Source: an uncultured Brevibacterium sp. (GTDB taxonomy: Bacteria > Actinomycetota > Actinomycetes > Actinomycetales > Brevibacteriaceae). Taken from it: a stretch of 9,757 nucleotides of DNA. This document shows positions 1 through 8,125 of this stretch, piece by piece. The stretch is taken from positions 1-9,757 of the forward strand of contig CALUDL010000063.1 of assembly GCA_943914815.1 (NCBI GenBank), given 5' to 3'. Below the pieces are notes generated by a model, which worked only from the letters and a program-made list of their open reading frames with translations, did not search any database and was not told the DNA's origin. Numbering within the stretch: position 1 is the stretch's first letter; each line of letters starts with the position of its first letter. The position numbers were made by a program, and so were the translations under genes.

Positions 1-115
1 CTACAAAACACTGGGCAAGAAGCCCCTACCGTACACACATTTTGAGCATTAACCCAGAGTTCTCCGGACACTTTCGCCGCACATGCTTGTTCTCCACACA
101 GCGTGATCGCCACCA

Positions 116-130
116 CTCGGCTAAGCTGAG
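116..130. promoter_or_regulatory. Imperfect inverted repeat and weak -10 upstream of the universal stress gene
   Basis: CTCGGCT (116-122) and AGCTGAG (124-130) form a 7-1-7 inverted repeat with one mismatch. It lies directly against a -10-like hexamer, CATAAT (131-136), or TAATCT two bases further on. No TTGACA-like -35 is present at the right distance, so a bound activator or an alternative sigma factor could be needed; that is inference. The rest of positions 1-162 shows no gene. Confidence 0.3.
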
Positions 131-162
131 CATAATCTTGTATTTCGACTTCGAGGTGGATC

Positions 163-1080
163 ATGAAACTGTCGCGCGACAGCGTAGTTGTGGGTATTGA
201 TGACTCGGAATCCGCACGTGAAGCGGCCCATTTTGCCGTAGCCCACTTCGCAGACGCACGCGAAATCGTGCTGGTCGCGGTGATCCCAGACGGCACGCGC
301 CCCGTGTTACCCGCACCTGGTGACGTGACCACCCCGTACACCGGCTCCCTGCCTACAGTGCAGCCAGCAACTCCCAACGAAGAAGACCGCCAAAAGCGCC
401 AAGCCATGCTGGACGACCTGCGCACGCAACTCGAATCCACTCTCGAGGACTCAGAAACCACCTCGGCACCCATCAAAACCCGCGTCATGGCAGGTGACCC
501 TGCAGAACAACTCGCCACACTGGGCGACGACGCGGGCCTGCTCGTCATCGGCCACCACGGCGCAGACCAGAAATTCGCTGGTCGAATCGGACGCACCAGC
601 CGCGGACTCCCCGGCCACTCCCTGTGCCCCGTGCTCATCTACCGCCCGGGTGACGCTGGCGATTCCGTGGTCGTAGGCATGGACACGTCCGAATACTCCA
701 GCGTGGCCGCCCTGGACGCCGCCGACTTCGCCGTCAACGCAGGCCTTCCGCTACGCGTGGTCGTGGGCGTGGATCCGCTGGGTGACAGCGAACGCACCCA
801 CACGCAAACTGAGCTTGACCTCACCTGGTTGCGCTCGGAAGTACCCGGTCTGGACGTGTCCGTTGAGTACGCACAGGGCCCCGCCGCCGAGGTGCTCGTC
901 GCCGCGTCTGAAAACGCCCGTCTCCTCGTCATGGGTAAGCGCGGGCTTGGCCTCTTCGCCGGAATGGCAGTTCAGTTGGGTCGTACGGCCAGCCAAGTGA
1001 TCGACAAGGTGAACACCTCGCTCATGCTGGTGTCCTTCCGCGACGACCCGCGCCTGGCAAACCGCCGGATCGTCGACTAA
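163..1080 (+). CDS. Tandem-domain universal stress protein (UspA family)
   Basis: This 305-residue cytoplasmic protein carries two Usp domains, roughly residues 6-162 and 167-292. Each begins with a beta strand ending in an acidic residue (VVVGIDD at 8-14, VVVGMDT at 169-175) and ends with a glycine-rich nucleotide-loop segment. The first loop is G130-HH-G133, nine residues, then G143-R-T, close to the ATP-binding Usp pattern G-2x-G-9x-G-(S/T). The second is G258-KR-G261 but with eleven residues before G273-R-T. Both have GRT where G(S/T) is usual, so ATP binding is possible but not assured. Two-domain Usp proteins of about 300 residues are common in actinobacteria and are tied to stress, hypoxia or stationary phase; the actual role here is unknown. 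The ATG at 163 is preceded by GAGGTGG (153-159), a good ribosome-binding site. The gene stands alone and converges with the tetR gene, so it is probably not part of the catabolic operon. Confidence 0.93.
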   Translation: MKLSRDSVVVGIDDSESAREAAHFAVAHFADAREIVLVAVIPDGTRPVLPAPGDVTTPYTGSLPTVQPATPNEEDRQKRQAMLDDLRTQLESTLEDSETTSAPIKTRVMAGDPAEQLATLGDDAGLLVIGHHGADQKFAGRIGRTSRGLPGHSLCPVLIYRPGDAGDSVVVGMDTSEYSSVAALDAADFAVNAGLPLRVVVGVDPLGDSERTHTQTELDLTWLRSEVPGLDVSVEYAQGPAAEVLVAASENARLLVMGKRGLGLFAGMAVQLGRTASQVIDKVNTSLMLVSFRDDPRLANRRIVD

Positions 1081-1090
1081 ACGTTAGCCA

Positions 1091-1102
1091 CACCTCGGGG
1101 TG
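1091..1102. terminator. Small GC hairpin in the convergent gap between usp and tetR
   Basis: CACC-TCGG-GGTG forms a 4-bp stem with a 4-base loop, 11 bases after the usp stop codon and before the tetR stop on the other strand. There is no T-tract on either side, so it is at best a weak, U-less terminator of the kind proposed in actinobacteria. The 11-mer CACCTCGGGGT recurs twice in the gap at 6591-6693. Confidence 0.3.
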
Positions 1103-1123
1103 CCGCCTCAACCAGCCAGCCCC

Positions 1124-1729
1124 TCACTCATCCGGGTCGATCTCAAGCGACGCCAACGCCGCGCGTCGCAATTGTTCGCGAATCACTTCTTCTGGTTTAC
1201 GCCGCACCACATACGGCGTGGAGTTGAGCATCCCAAAAATCGCGTGGACTCGCACGGTAGCTTCATCGCGGGTCAGATCGGACATGGACGTCAGCACGCT
1301 CACCCACCGGTTGACATACGCCCGCTGCAACGCACGCACCCGGTTTTGCCCATCCAGGGGCAGACTTCCCAAGTCGCGGTCGTGAATCCGAATCAGTTCA
1401 GACTCAGTAACCGCGAACGTCAAGTGGAAGTCGATCAGCTTAATCAAGATGTCTTTGGACGAAGGAGCCTTCCAATTCTCAACAATGTGCCCACCACCTG
1501 CTTTGAGGTAATTCGAGATCCCCACCAGCAGTTCTGACAGGATTGCTTCCTTTGACGGGAAGTGCCGGTAGACCGCAGGCCCAGACACGCCCGCGCCGTT
1601 TCCAATGTCGTCAATGCTCACCGCCAGGAAACCGTGCCTGGCGAACAGCACCTTCGCCGATTCCATGATCGCCTCTCGTCGCTGCGCCTTTGCAAGCTGG
1701 CGGGAAATTCCCTTGTCTGAAGTGGCCAT
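1124..1729 (-). CDS. TetR-family transcriptional regulator, probable repressor of the adjacent acyl-CoA carboxylase cluster
   Basis: This 201-residue protein has a typical TetR N-terminal DNA-binding domain at about residues 16-62: helix 1 around RREAIMESAKVLFARHGF, then a helix-turn-helix at about 38-57 with the family hallmark VYRHFPSKEAIL. The remaining helical region (about 70-198) is the ligand-binding and dimerisation part and does not identify the ligand. Its position, divergent from accD/accA/fadE-like genes, matches that of M. tuberculosis Rv2506 (BkaR), a TetR repressor of branched-chain keto-acid genes. I infer the same role here, with an acyl-CoA intermediate as a plausible inducer. 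The ATG at 1729 has no convincing Shine-Dalgarno sequence. A TATACT -10 on the same strand (1742-1737) would start transcription at about 1729-1730, so the mRNA is probably leaderless. The 24-bp inverted repeat at 1748-1771 is the likely operator, implying autoregulation. Confidence 0.92.
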   Translation of the reverse strand: MATSDKGISRQLAKAQRREAIMESAKVLFARHGFLAVSIDDIGNGAGVSGPAVYRHFPSKEAILSELLVGISNYLKAGGGHIVENWKAPSSKDILIKLIDFHLTFAVTESELIRIHDRDLGSLPLDGQNRVRALQRAYVNRWVSVLTSMSDLTRDEATVRVHAIFGMLNSTPYVVRRKPEEVIREQLRRAALASLEIDPDE

Positions 1730-1741
1730 GCCAGCTAGTAT
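1713..1741 (+). promoter_or_regulatory. Candidate promoter for the carboxylase cluster
   Basis: TTGTCT (1713-1718), a 17-base spacer and TAGTAT (1736-1741) resemble a housekeeping sigma-70-type promoter reading rightward. The expected start is near 1748, the first base of the inverted repeat, which would give a leader of about 79 bases before the ATG at 1827. The -35 lies inside the 5' end of tetR. No alternative closer to the gene matched as well. Confidence 0.4.
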
Positions 1742-1742
1742 A
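1737..1742 (-). promoter_or_regulatory. -10 element of a leaderless tetR promoter
   Basis: Read leftward, 1742-1737 is TATACT, five of six matches to TATAAT. The usual 6-7 base gap places the start at 1730-1729, the A of the tetR ATG. The -35 region is poor and falls inside the inverted repeat at 1748-1771, so a bound repressor would cover it. Absence of a ribosome-binding site upstream of tetR fits leaderless translation. Confidence 0.45.
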
Positions 1743-1747
1743 GCTTT

Positions 1748-1771
1748 CAGTTAGTGATCATTCACTGAGTG
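1748..1771. promoter_or_regulatory. Inverted repeat, probable TetR operator
   Basis: Left arm CAGTTAGTGA (1748-1757), spacer TCAT (1758-1761), right arm TCACTGAGTG (1762-1771). Eight of ten positions pair, including a perfect inner core AGTGA-N4-TCACT. The size and symmetry are those of a TetR dimer site. It covers the predicted start of the rightward transcript and the -35 region of leftward tetR, so one site could repress both genes. Assignment to the neighbouring TetR protein is inference from position. Confidence 0.68.
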
Positions 1772-1826
1772 GTCGAATGCTGAACATTGCCGGATGAACG
1801 CCGGCACAAGAACACAGGAGTTCACA

Positions 1827-3440
1827 ATGCGCGCCATTGGTACACCTCCGGACCCCAGCACAGCGGAAGAATTCGCGCACGCGCACAGCCAGCTCATTGA
1901 CGAACTGCGCGCTCGCACGGCCCAGACCGCCCTGGGTGGTTCGGAACGATCCAGGCAAAAGCACCTGGACCGCGGCAAGCTTCTTCCTCGAGACCGCGTG
2001 GAACGTTTACTGGACCCCGGCAGCCCTTTTCTCGAATTCTCCGCGCTGGCAGCCAACGGCATGTACAACGACGACTCGCCAGGTGCGGGCATCATCACCG
2101 GAATGGGACTGGTCAACGGGCGCATCTGTGTGATTGTGGCCAACGACGCCACGGTCAAAGGCGGAACGTACTACCCCATGACCGTCAAAAAACACCTGCG
2201 CGCACAAGAAATCGCGCGTGAAAACAAACTTCCATGCATCTACCTCGTGGACTCCGGGGGAGCGAACCTGCCCAATCAAGACGACGTGTTCCCCGACCGT
2301 GAACACTTTGGCCGTATCTTCTACAACCAGGCCACCATGTCGGCAGCCGGGATCCCACAGCTTGCCGCAGTTATGGGGTCGTGTACCGCCGGTGGTGCAT
2401 ATGTGCCCGCCATGGCAGACGAATCCATCATCGTCAACGAACAAGGAACCATCTTCCTGGGCGGCCCGCCCCTGGTGAAAGCCGCTACCGGTGAGGTCGT
2501 CACAGCAGAAGAACTTGGCGGGGGAGCGCTGCACGCGCGCACCTCGGGCGTCGCCGACCATCTGGCCGCCAACGACGACCACGCGCTCGAAATCATGCGC
2601 GACATCGTCGCCACCCTTCCAGCCCAGCCCGCCCCCGCGTGGGAGCGAGCCGAACCGCAGGAACCCAAATACACCTCGGACGAACTCACTCAGGTTGTGC
2701 CCGCGGACCTCAAAACACCGTACGATGTTCGCCAGGTCATCGCCCGCATCGTCGACGGATCCGAATTCCACGAATTCAAAGCCGAATACGGCAATACCCT
2801 CATCACCGGGTTCGCCCGCATCGACGGTCACCCGGTAGGCATCATCGCCAACAACGGCGTGCTGTTCGGGGAATCGGCGCAAAAAGGCGCACACTTCATC
2901 GAACTGTGCGACCAACGCGACACCCCACTGGTGTTCCTCCAGAACATCACCGGATTCATGGTGGGACGCGACTACGAGGCCGGCGGAATCGCCAAACACG
3001 GCGCCAAAATGGTCAACGCCGTGGCCACCGCGCGCGTGCCCAAGTTCACCGTCATCATCGGCGGATCCTATGGAGCCGGTAACTACTCCATGTGTGGCCG
3101 CGCCTACTCACCTCGGTTTCTGTGGATGTGGCCCAACACGCGCATCTCGGTCATGGGTGGTGAACAGGCCGCCAGCGTTCTGGCAACTGTCAAACGCGAC
3201 CAGATGGAAGCCCGCGGCGAAGACTGGCCAGTCGAAGAAGAAAACGCGTTCAAGGCCCCCGTGCTCCAACAGTACGAAGACCAAGGAAACCCCTACTACT
3301 CAACCGCTCGCTTGTGGGATGACGGGATCATCGAACCATCGCAGACCCGCCAAGTGCTAGCGCTGGCACTGGAAGCCGCGCGCTACGCCCCACTTGAGCG
3401 TCCGCTTAACTCTGCTGGCTACGGCGTTTTCAGGATGTGA
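1827..3440 (+). CDS. accD1: Acyl-CoA carboxylase carboxyltransferase (beta) subunit, methylcrotonyl-CoA carboxylase type
   Basis: This subunit transfers CO2 from carboxybiotin to an acyl-CoA, most likely 3-methylcrotonyl-CoA in leucine breakdown, giving 3-methylglutaconyl-CoA. The 537-residue protein has an N-terminal carboxyltransferase domain with [19 protein letters not shown] at 45-63 and the oxyanion-hole segment [13 protein letters not shown] at 184-196. The C-terminal domain has [15 protein letters not shown] at 412-426 and SVMGGEQAA at 441-449. These motifs, and an end reading GYGVFRM, are those of MCC beta subunits rather than propionyl-CoA carboxylases, and the length fits (about 535). 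An upstream in-frame ATG exists at 1794, but the ATG at 1827 has AGGAG (1816-1820) six bases ahead and is preferred. It is followed after 7 bases by the biotin-carboxylase subunit, which it partners. Substrate is inferred from motifs and neighbours. Confidence 0.92.
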   Translation: MRAIGTPPDPSTAEEFAHAHSQLIDELRARTAQTALGGSERSRQKHLDRGKLLPRDRVERLLDPGSPFLEFSALAANGMYNDDSPGAGIITGMGLVNGRICVIVANDATVKGGTYYPMTVKKHLRAQEIARENKLPCIYLVDSGGANLPNQDDVFPDREHFGRIFYNQATMSAAGIPQLAAVMGSCTAGGAYVPAMADESIIVNEQGTIFLGGPPLVKAATGEVVTAEELGGGALHARTSGVADHLAANDDHALEIMRDIVATLPAQPAPAWERAEPQEPKYTSDELTQVVPADLKTPYDVRQVIARIVDGSEFHEFKAEYGNTLITGFARIDGHPVGIIANNGVLFGESAQKGAHFIELCDQRDTPLVFLQNITGFMVGRDYEAGGIAKHGAKMVNAVATARVPKFTVIIGGSYGAGNYSMCGRAYSPRFLWMWPNTRISVMGGEQAASVLATVKRDQMEARGEDWPVEEENAFKAPVLQQYEDQGNPYYSTARLWDDGIIEPSQTRQVLALALEAARYAPLERPLNSAGYGVFRM

Positions 3441-3447
3441 CATCGAC

Positions 3448-5414
<1,967 letters not shown>

Positions 5415-5418
<4 letters not shown>

Positions 5419-6590
5419 TCACATTTATGCCCGGCCAGTTGCCGGAAGAATACGAATCCCTACGTCAGCAGGTTGCGAAGTTCTCAGACGAAGAAGTCGC
5501 ACCCGTCAGCGCCGAACTCGACGCAAAGCACGAATTCCCGTACAAGCTGGTCGCGAAAATGGGCCAGATGGGGCTGTTCGGTCTGCCGTTTGATGAGAAG
5601 TACGGCGGAATGGGTGGCGACTACTTCGCCCTGTGCTTGGCGATTGAAGAGCTGGCGCGCAACAACCAGTCCCTGGCCATCACGCTGGAAGCCGGGGTTT
5701 CGCTGGGTGCTATGCCCATCTACCGTTTTGGAACCGAAGAGCAGAAGCAGGAATGGCTGCCAAAGCTCACCGACGGTTCCGGGTTGGCCGCGTTTGGATT
5801 GACCGAGGCCGAGGCCGGTTCCGACGCCGGCGGCACCAAGACAAAGGCGGTTTTGGAAAACGGCGAATGGGTCATCAACGGATCCAAGCAGTTCATCACG
5901 AACTCCGGAACCGACATCACCCGCCTGGTCACCGCCACCGCAGTCACCGGAACCCGCACGGGCCGCGACGGTAAGGAAAAGCCAGAAATTTCGACCATCA
6001 TGATCCCGTCTGGCACCCCTGGTTTCACCGCTGAACCTGCCTACGACAAGGTGGGCTGGAACTCCTCGGACACCCACCCGCTGACCTTCGACAACGTGCG
6101 TGTTCCAGAAGAGAACCTGCTGGGTGAACGCGGGCGAGGTTACGCGAACTTCCTGCGCATCCTGGACGAAGGTCGTATCGCAGTGGCTGCCCTGTCCGTG
6201 GGTGCCGCGCAAGGGTGTGTGGATGAGTCGGTGCGGTACGCGAAGGAACGTGTGACCTTCGGTAAGCCGATCGCCAACTACCAGGGAATCCAGTTCAAGA
6301 TCGCACGTATGGAAGCCCGCGTCGTGGCAGCCCGCGCGGCGTACTACCTGGCTGCCTCCCGCATGGAGTCCGGCCTTCCGTTCAAGAAGGAAGCTGCTGT
6401 TGCCAAGCTGATCGCCGGTGACGCTGCGATGGACAACGCGCGTGACGCCACCCAGATTTTTGGTGGCTACGGGTTCATGAACGAATACCTGGTTGCCCGC
6501 CACTACCGCGACTCCAAGATCCTAGAGGTGGGCGAAGGAACCACTGAGGTCCAGTACATGCTCATTGCCCGCGAACTGGGCCTGGCATAA
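5415..6590 (+). CDS. Acyl-CoA dehydrogenase (FadE19-like)
   Basis: This 391-residue flavoenzyme oxidises an acyl-CoA to the trans-2-enoyl-CoA, passing electrons to electron-transfer flavoprotein. It has the usual three parts: N-terminal helical domain (about 7-120), beta domain with the first signature GLTEAEAGSDAGG (128-140), and C-terminal helical domain with QIFGGYGFMNEY (347-358). The catalytic base is expected at E374 in VGEGTTEVQ, the position used by medium- and short-chain enzymes. Isovaleryl-CoA dehydrogenases lack it and use a glutamate before an arginine further upstream, where this protein has glycine (G253-R254). The operon suggests isovaleryl-CoA or another branched-chain acyl-CoA as substrate, but the catalytic residue argues against a classical isovaleryl-CoA dehydrogenase. 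The start overlaps the accA1 stop by four bases (ATGA) and has GAGGA (5404-5408) at good spacing, so it is co-transcribed with and coupled to accA1. Confidence 0.93.
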
Positions 6591-6620
6591 AGATATAAAC
6601 GCCAAATCTGACTCCGAAAG

Positions 6621-6664
6621 CACCTCGGGGTGGGGTGGGCAGTGAGCCCCAACCACCTCGGGGT
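6621..6664. repeat. Direct repeat of CACCTCGGGGT flanking a GC-rich hairpin
   Basis: The 11-mer CACCTCGGGGT occurs at 6621-6631 and 6654-6664, 33 bases apart, and again at 1091-1101. Each copy can fold on itself (CACC/GGTG, or ACC/GGT in the last). Between them, 6628-6635 can pair with 6647-6654 (TGGGG with CCCCA, a G-A mismatch, then GG with CC); a competing stem is GGGC/GCCC around AGTGA (6637-6649). There is no T-tract. It may terminate or attenuate transcription after the dehydrogenase gene. Confidence 0.45.
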
Positions 6665-6681
6665 CATCAACGAAGCACGGG

Positions 6682-6687
6682 TAATGT
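6682..6687 (+). promoter_or_regulatory. Candidate -10 of a leaderless promoter before the MaoC-like gene
   Basis: TAATGT ends six bases before the A of the ATG at 6694, the spacing expected if transcription starts on the start codon. No strong Shine-Dalgarno sequence precedes the gene, and no good -35 is seen. An alternative TATAAA at 6594-6599 would give a leader of nearly 90 bases containing both 11-mer repeats. Confidence 0.3.
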
Positions 6688-6693
6688 GAAGAT

Positions 6694-7212
6694 ATGACGC
6701 ACAACACACATGACGAAGATGGGTCGGCGGTCGTCCAACAGCGTGGACTGTGGTTCGACGAAATGGAAGTGGGCACGGTTTACAAGCACGCCCCGGGTCG
6801 CACGATCACGGAAGCAGACAACACGTGGTTCACCGCGGTCACCATGAACACGCAGGCGTTGCATTTGGATGCCGCTTTTGCTGAGTCGGAGCCGTTTGGT
6901 GAGCGGTTGGTGAACTCCATGTTCACGCTGGCAACACTGGTGGGGCTGTCTGTCAGTCAGCTGACCCAGGGCACCATCGTGGGGAACCTGGGGTTCTCCG
7001 AGGTGGCATTCCCCAAACCGCTGTTCCACGGCGACACGCTGTACGCAGAGACCAAGATTTTGGACAAGCGTTTGTCGCGTTCGCGTCCAGGGCAGGGGAT
7101 CGTGACTCTTGAACACATTGGGCGTAATCAGGACGGTGTGATCGTCGCCAAAGCGGTGCGTCAGACTATGGTGTTTACATCTGACCACGCAGAAAAGAAC
7201 GAAGGTAAGTGA
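6694..7212 (+). CDS. MaoC-like hotdog hydratase/dehydratase (Rv2499c/mesaconyl-CoA hydratase-like)
   Basis: This 172-residue hotdog-fold protein probably adds water to an enoyl-CoA. Candidate substrates are 3-methylglutaconyl-CoA from the upstream carboxylase, or itaconyl/mesaconyl-CoA. The hydratase-2 segment is ADNTWFTAVTMNTQALHLD (41-59): H57 is the catalytic histidine position. N52 stands where PhaJ-type enzymes have aspartate and Q54 where they have asparagine, which I believe is normal for the subfamily paired with CitE-like lyases. FPKPLFHGDTLYAET (106-120) is the second conserved strand pair. Other starts are excluded: the nearby ATG at 6684 and GTG at 6686 run straight into stops. 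Spacing of one base to the next gene shows that the two are co-transcribed. The 103-base gap upstream holds hairpins and a possible promoter, so these two genes may be a separate unit. Confidence 0.88.
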   Translation: MTHNTHDEDGSAVVQQRGLWFDEMEVGTVYKHAPGRTITEADNTWFTAVTMNTQALHLDAAFAESEPFGERLVNSMFTLATLVGLSVSQLTQGTIVGNLGFSEVAFPKPLFHGDTLYAETKILDKRLSRSRPGQGIVTLEHIGRNQDGVIVAKAVRQTMVFTSDHAEKNEGK

Positions 7213-7213
7213 C

Positions 7214-8038
7214 ATGGCTACAACAGTGAAACCCGCATGGTTGTTTGTCCCCGGTGACCGCAACGACCGTTATACCAAGGCCGCGGAACGCTCAGATGTA
7301 GTGATCGTTGACCTTGAAGACGCTGTGTCACCTGCCCACAAAGCTGATGCGCGTAAGGCGTTCCTGGACTTCCAGAACAGCGATGAAGCACTCGACCCCA
7401 CGAAAACCGTGGTGCGGATCAACCCGGTGGGGTCTGAGTGGTTCCACTCGGACCTCAAGTTGCTGTCTGACCTGCCGGGCAGTGGGTATTCGGTCATGTT
7501 GCCAAAAGTGGAGGACACGGAAGCCTTGGAGCACATCCGTGGGCTCAAGGTGTATGCGCTGATCGAAACCGTGAAGGGCGTTGTCAACGTGGACACCATC
7601 GCGGCACACGAATCCGTGACCGGTCTGATGTGGGGTGCTGAAGATCTGTTCGCCTCCCTGGGCGGTGGCCACTCCCGCACAGCGGCCGGTGACTACCGGG
7701 CGCCAGCGGTGTACACCCGCGCGCGGGTACTCATGGCCGCCAAGGCGCACGGAAAACTTGCCATCGACTCTGTGTGGACGGACATCGATAACTTGGACGA
7801 CCTCGGCGTGGAAGCCGATGACGCAGTCAACTGCGGTTTCGATGCCAAGGCGCTCATTCACCCCAAGCACGTGGAGGTTGTGCGGGACGCGTTTAGGCCG
7901 TCTGGTGAACAACTCGAATGGGCGCGTGGTGTGATCCAGGCAGCTTCGAGTGCAGATGCCGGTGCGTGGACGTACCAGGGTCAGATGATCGACGAGCCAC
8001 TCCTCCAACAAGCACGGAATATTCTGACACGCGCGTAA
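7214..8038 (+). CDS. citE: CitE-like beta-hydroxyacyl-CoA lyase (HpcH/HpaI aldolase/citrate lyase beta family)
   Basis: This 274-residue TIM-barrel enzyme of the CitE-like family cleaves a beta-hydroxyacyl-CoA in a Mg2+-dependent retro-Claisen reaction. Family landmarks present: LFVPGDR (10-16), VDLEDAV (32-38), VVRIN with R68, LPKVED (96-101), ALIET with metal ligand E118, WGAEDLFASLGG (140-151) with the second acidic metal site E143/D144, LIHPKHV (214-220) and GQMIDEP (256-262). It is not part of a citrate lyase complex: no citD or citF neighbours exist, and the length is that of stand-alone CitE proteins. The M. tuberculosis counterpart by context, Rv2498c, has been reported as a bifunctional lyase in leucine catabolism and itaconate dissimilation; I infer a similar role acting on the product of the MaoC-like enzyme. 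GAAGG (7201-7205) sits eight bases before the ATG. A stem-loop follows the stop closely. Confidence 0.92.
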   Translation: MATTVKPAWLFVPGDRNDRYTKAAERSDVVIVDLEDAVSPAHKADARKAFLDFQNSDEALDPTKTVVRINPVGSEWFHSDLKLLSDLPGSGYSVMLPKVEDTEALEHIRGLKVYALIETVKGVVNVDTIAAHESVTGLMWGAEDLFASLGGGHSRTAAGDYRAPAVYTRARVLMAAKAHGKLAIDSVWTDIDNLDDLGVEADDAVNCGFDAKALIHPKHVEVVRDAFRPSGEQLEWARGVIQAASSADAGAWTYQGQMIDEPLLQQARNILTRA

Positions 8039-8041
8039 GAA

Positions 8042-8057
8042 AGTGGTGTAGACCACT
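8042..8057 (+). terminator. Stem-loop after the catabolic cluster
   Basis: AGTGGT (8042-8047), loop GTAG, ACCACT (8052-8057): a perfect 6-bp stem three bases past the lyase stop codon. It is followed by a G-rich run, not T's, so if it terminates it is of the U-less type. Its right part overlaps the candidate -35 of the amidase promoter. Confidence 0.5.
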
Positions 8058-8078
8058 CGCGGGGGCAAACGTTACACT
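8049..8078 (+). promoter_or_regulatory. Candidate promoter for the secreted amidase
   Basis: TAGACC (8049-8054), 18-base spacer, TACACT (8073-8078). The start would fall near 8085, giving a leader of about 40 bases. The -10 is embedded in GTTACACTT; GTTACA-type sequences are reminiscent of MtrA response-regulator half-sites linked to cell-wall hydrolase genes in actinobacteria, but one copy is weak evidence. Confidence 0.35.
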
Positions 8079-8095
8079 TATCGAAGTATTACTGT

Positions 8096-8125
8096 TAGGT
8101 GACGAGTTGTAGGAAGTTTCACCTA
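8096..8125 (+). promoter_or_regulatory. Leader hairpin enclosing the amidase ribosome-binding site
   Basis: TAGGTGA (8096-8102) pairs perfectly with TCACCTA (8119-8125), leaving a 16-base loop that contains the Shine-Dalgarno AGGAAG (8111-8116). The last paired base is the A of the ATG at 8125. Such a structure could restrict ribosome access to the start codon. Whether it forms in vivo is unknown: the loop is fairly large and the stem is AU/GC mixed. Confidence 0.45.

Noticed and set aside
13..25. GGGC-AAGAA-GCCC stem at the left edge as a terminator of a preceding gene
   Set aside because: The stem is only 4 bp without a T-tract, and no preceding gene is visible in the window.
64..79. Possible DosR-like box before the stress gene (GGACACTTTCGCC)
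   Set aside because: It resembles only one half of the mycobacterial hypoxia motif, with an insertion and no matching second half.
1100..1537. 145-codon plus-strand frame across the 3' part of tetR
   Set aside because: It overlaps the TetR coding region on the opposite strand, has no ribosome-binding site or recognisable domain, and tetR is unambiguous.
1794..1826. Upstream in-frame start for the carboxyltransferase gene
   Set aside because: The ATG at 1794 lacks a ribosome-binding site, while the ATG at 1827 has AGGAG six bases ahead and gives the usual protein length.
2007..2999. 330-codon open frame on the minus strand inside the carboxyltransferase gene
   Set aside because: It lies wholly antisense to a gene with clear family motifs; its translation is low-complexity with no recognisable domain. 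Long antisense frames are expected in codon-biased GC-rich genes.
3394..3447. Upstream in-frame start for the biotin-carboxylase gene
   Set aside because: It would add 18 residues overlapping the previous gene; the conserved N-terminus begins at the ATG at 3448.
5484..6503. 339-codon minus-strand open frame inside the acyl-CoA dehydrogenase gene
   Set aside because: It is a shadow of a well-conserved plus-strand gene, has no recognisable domain and no convincing start context.
6847..6864. Loss of the hydratase aspartate (N52) as a sign of an inactive MaoC protein
   Set aside because: The asparagine form appears to be usual in MaoC proteins paired with CitE-like lyases, and the rest of the protein is intact.
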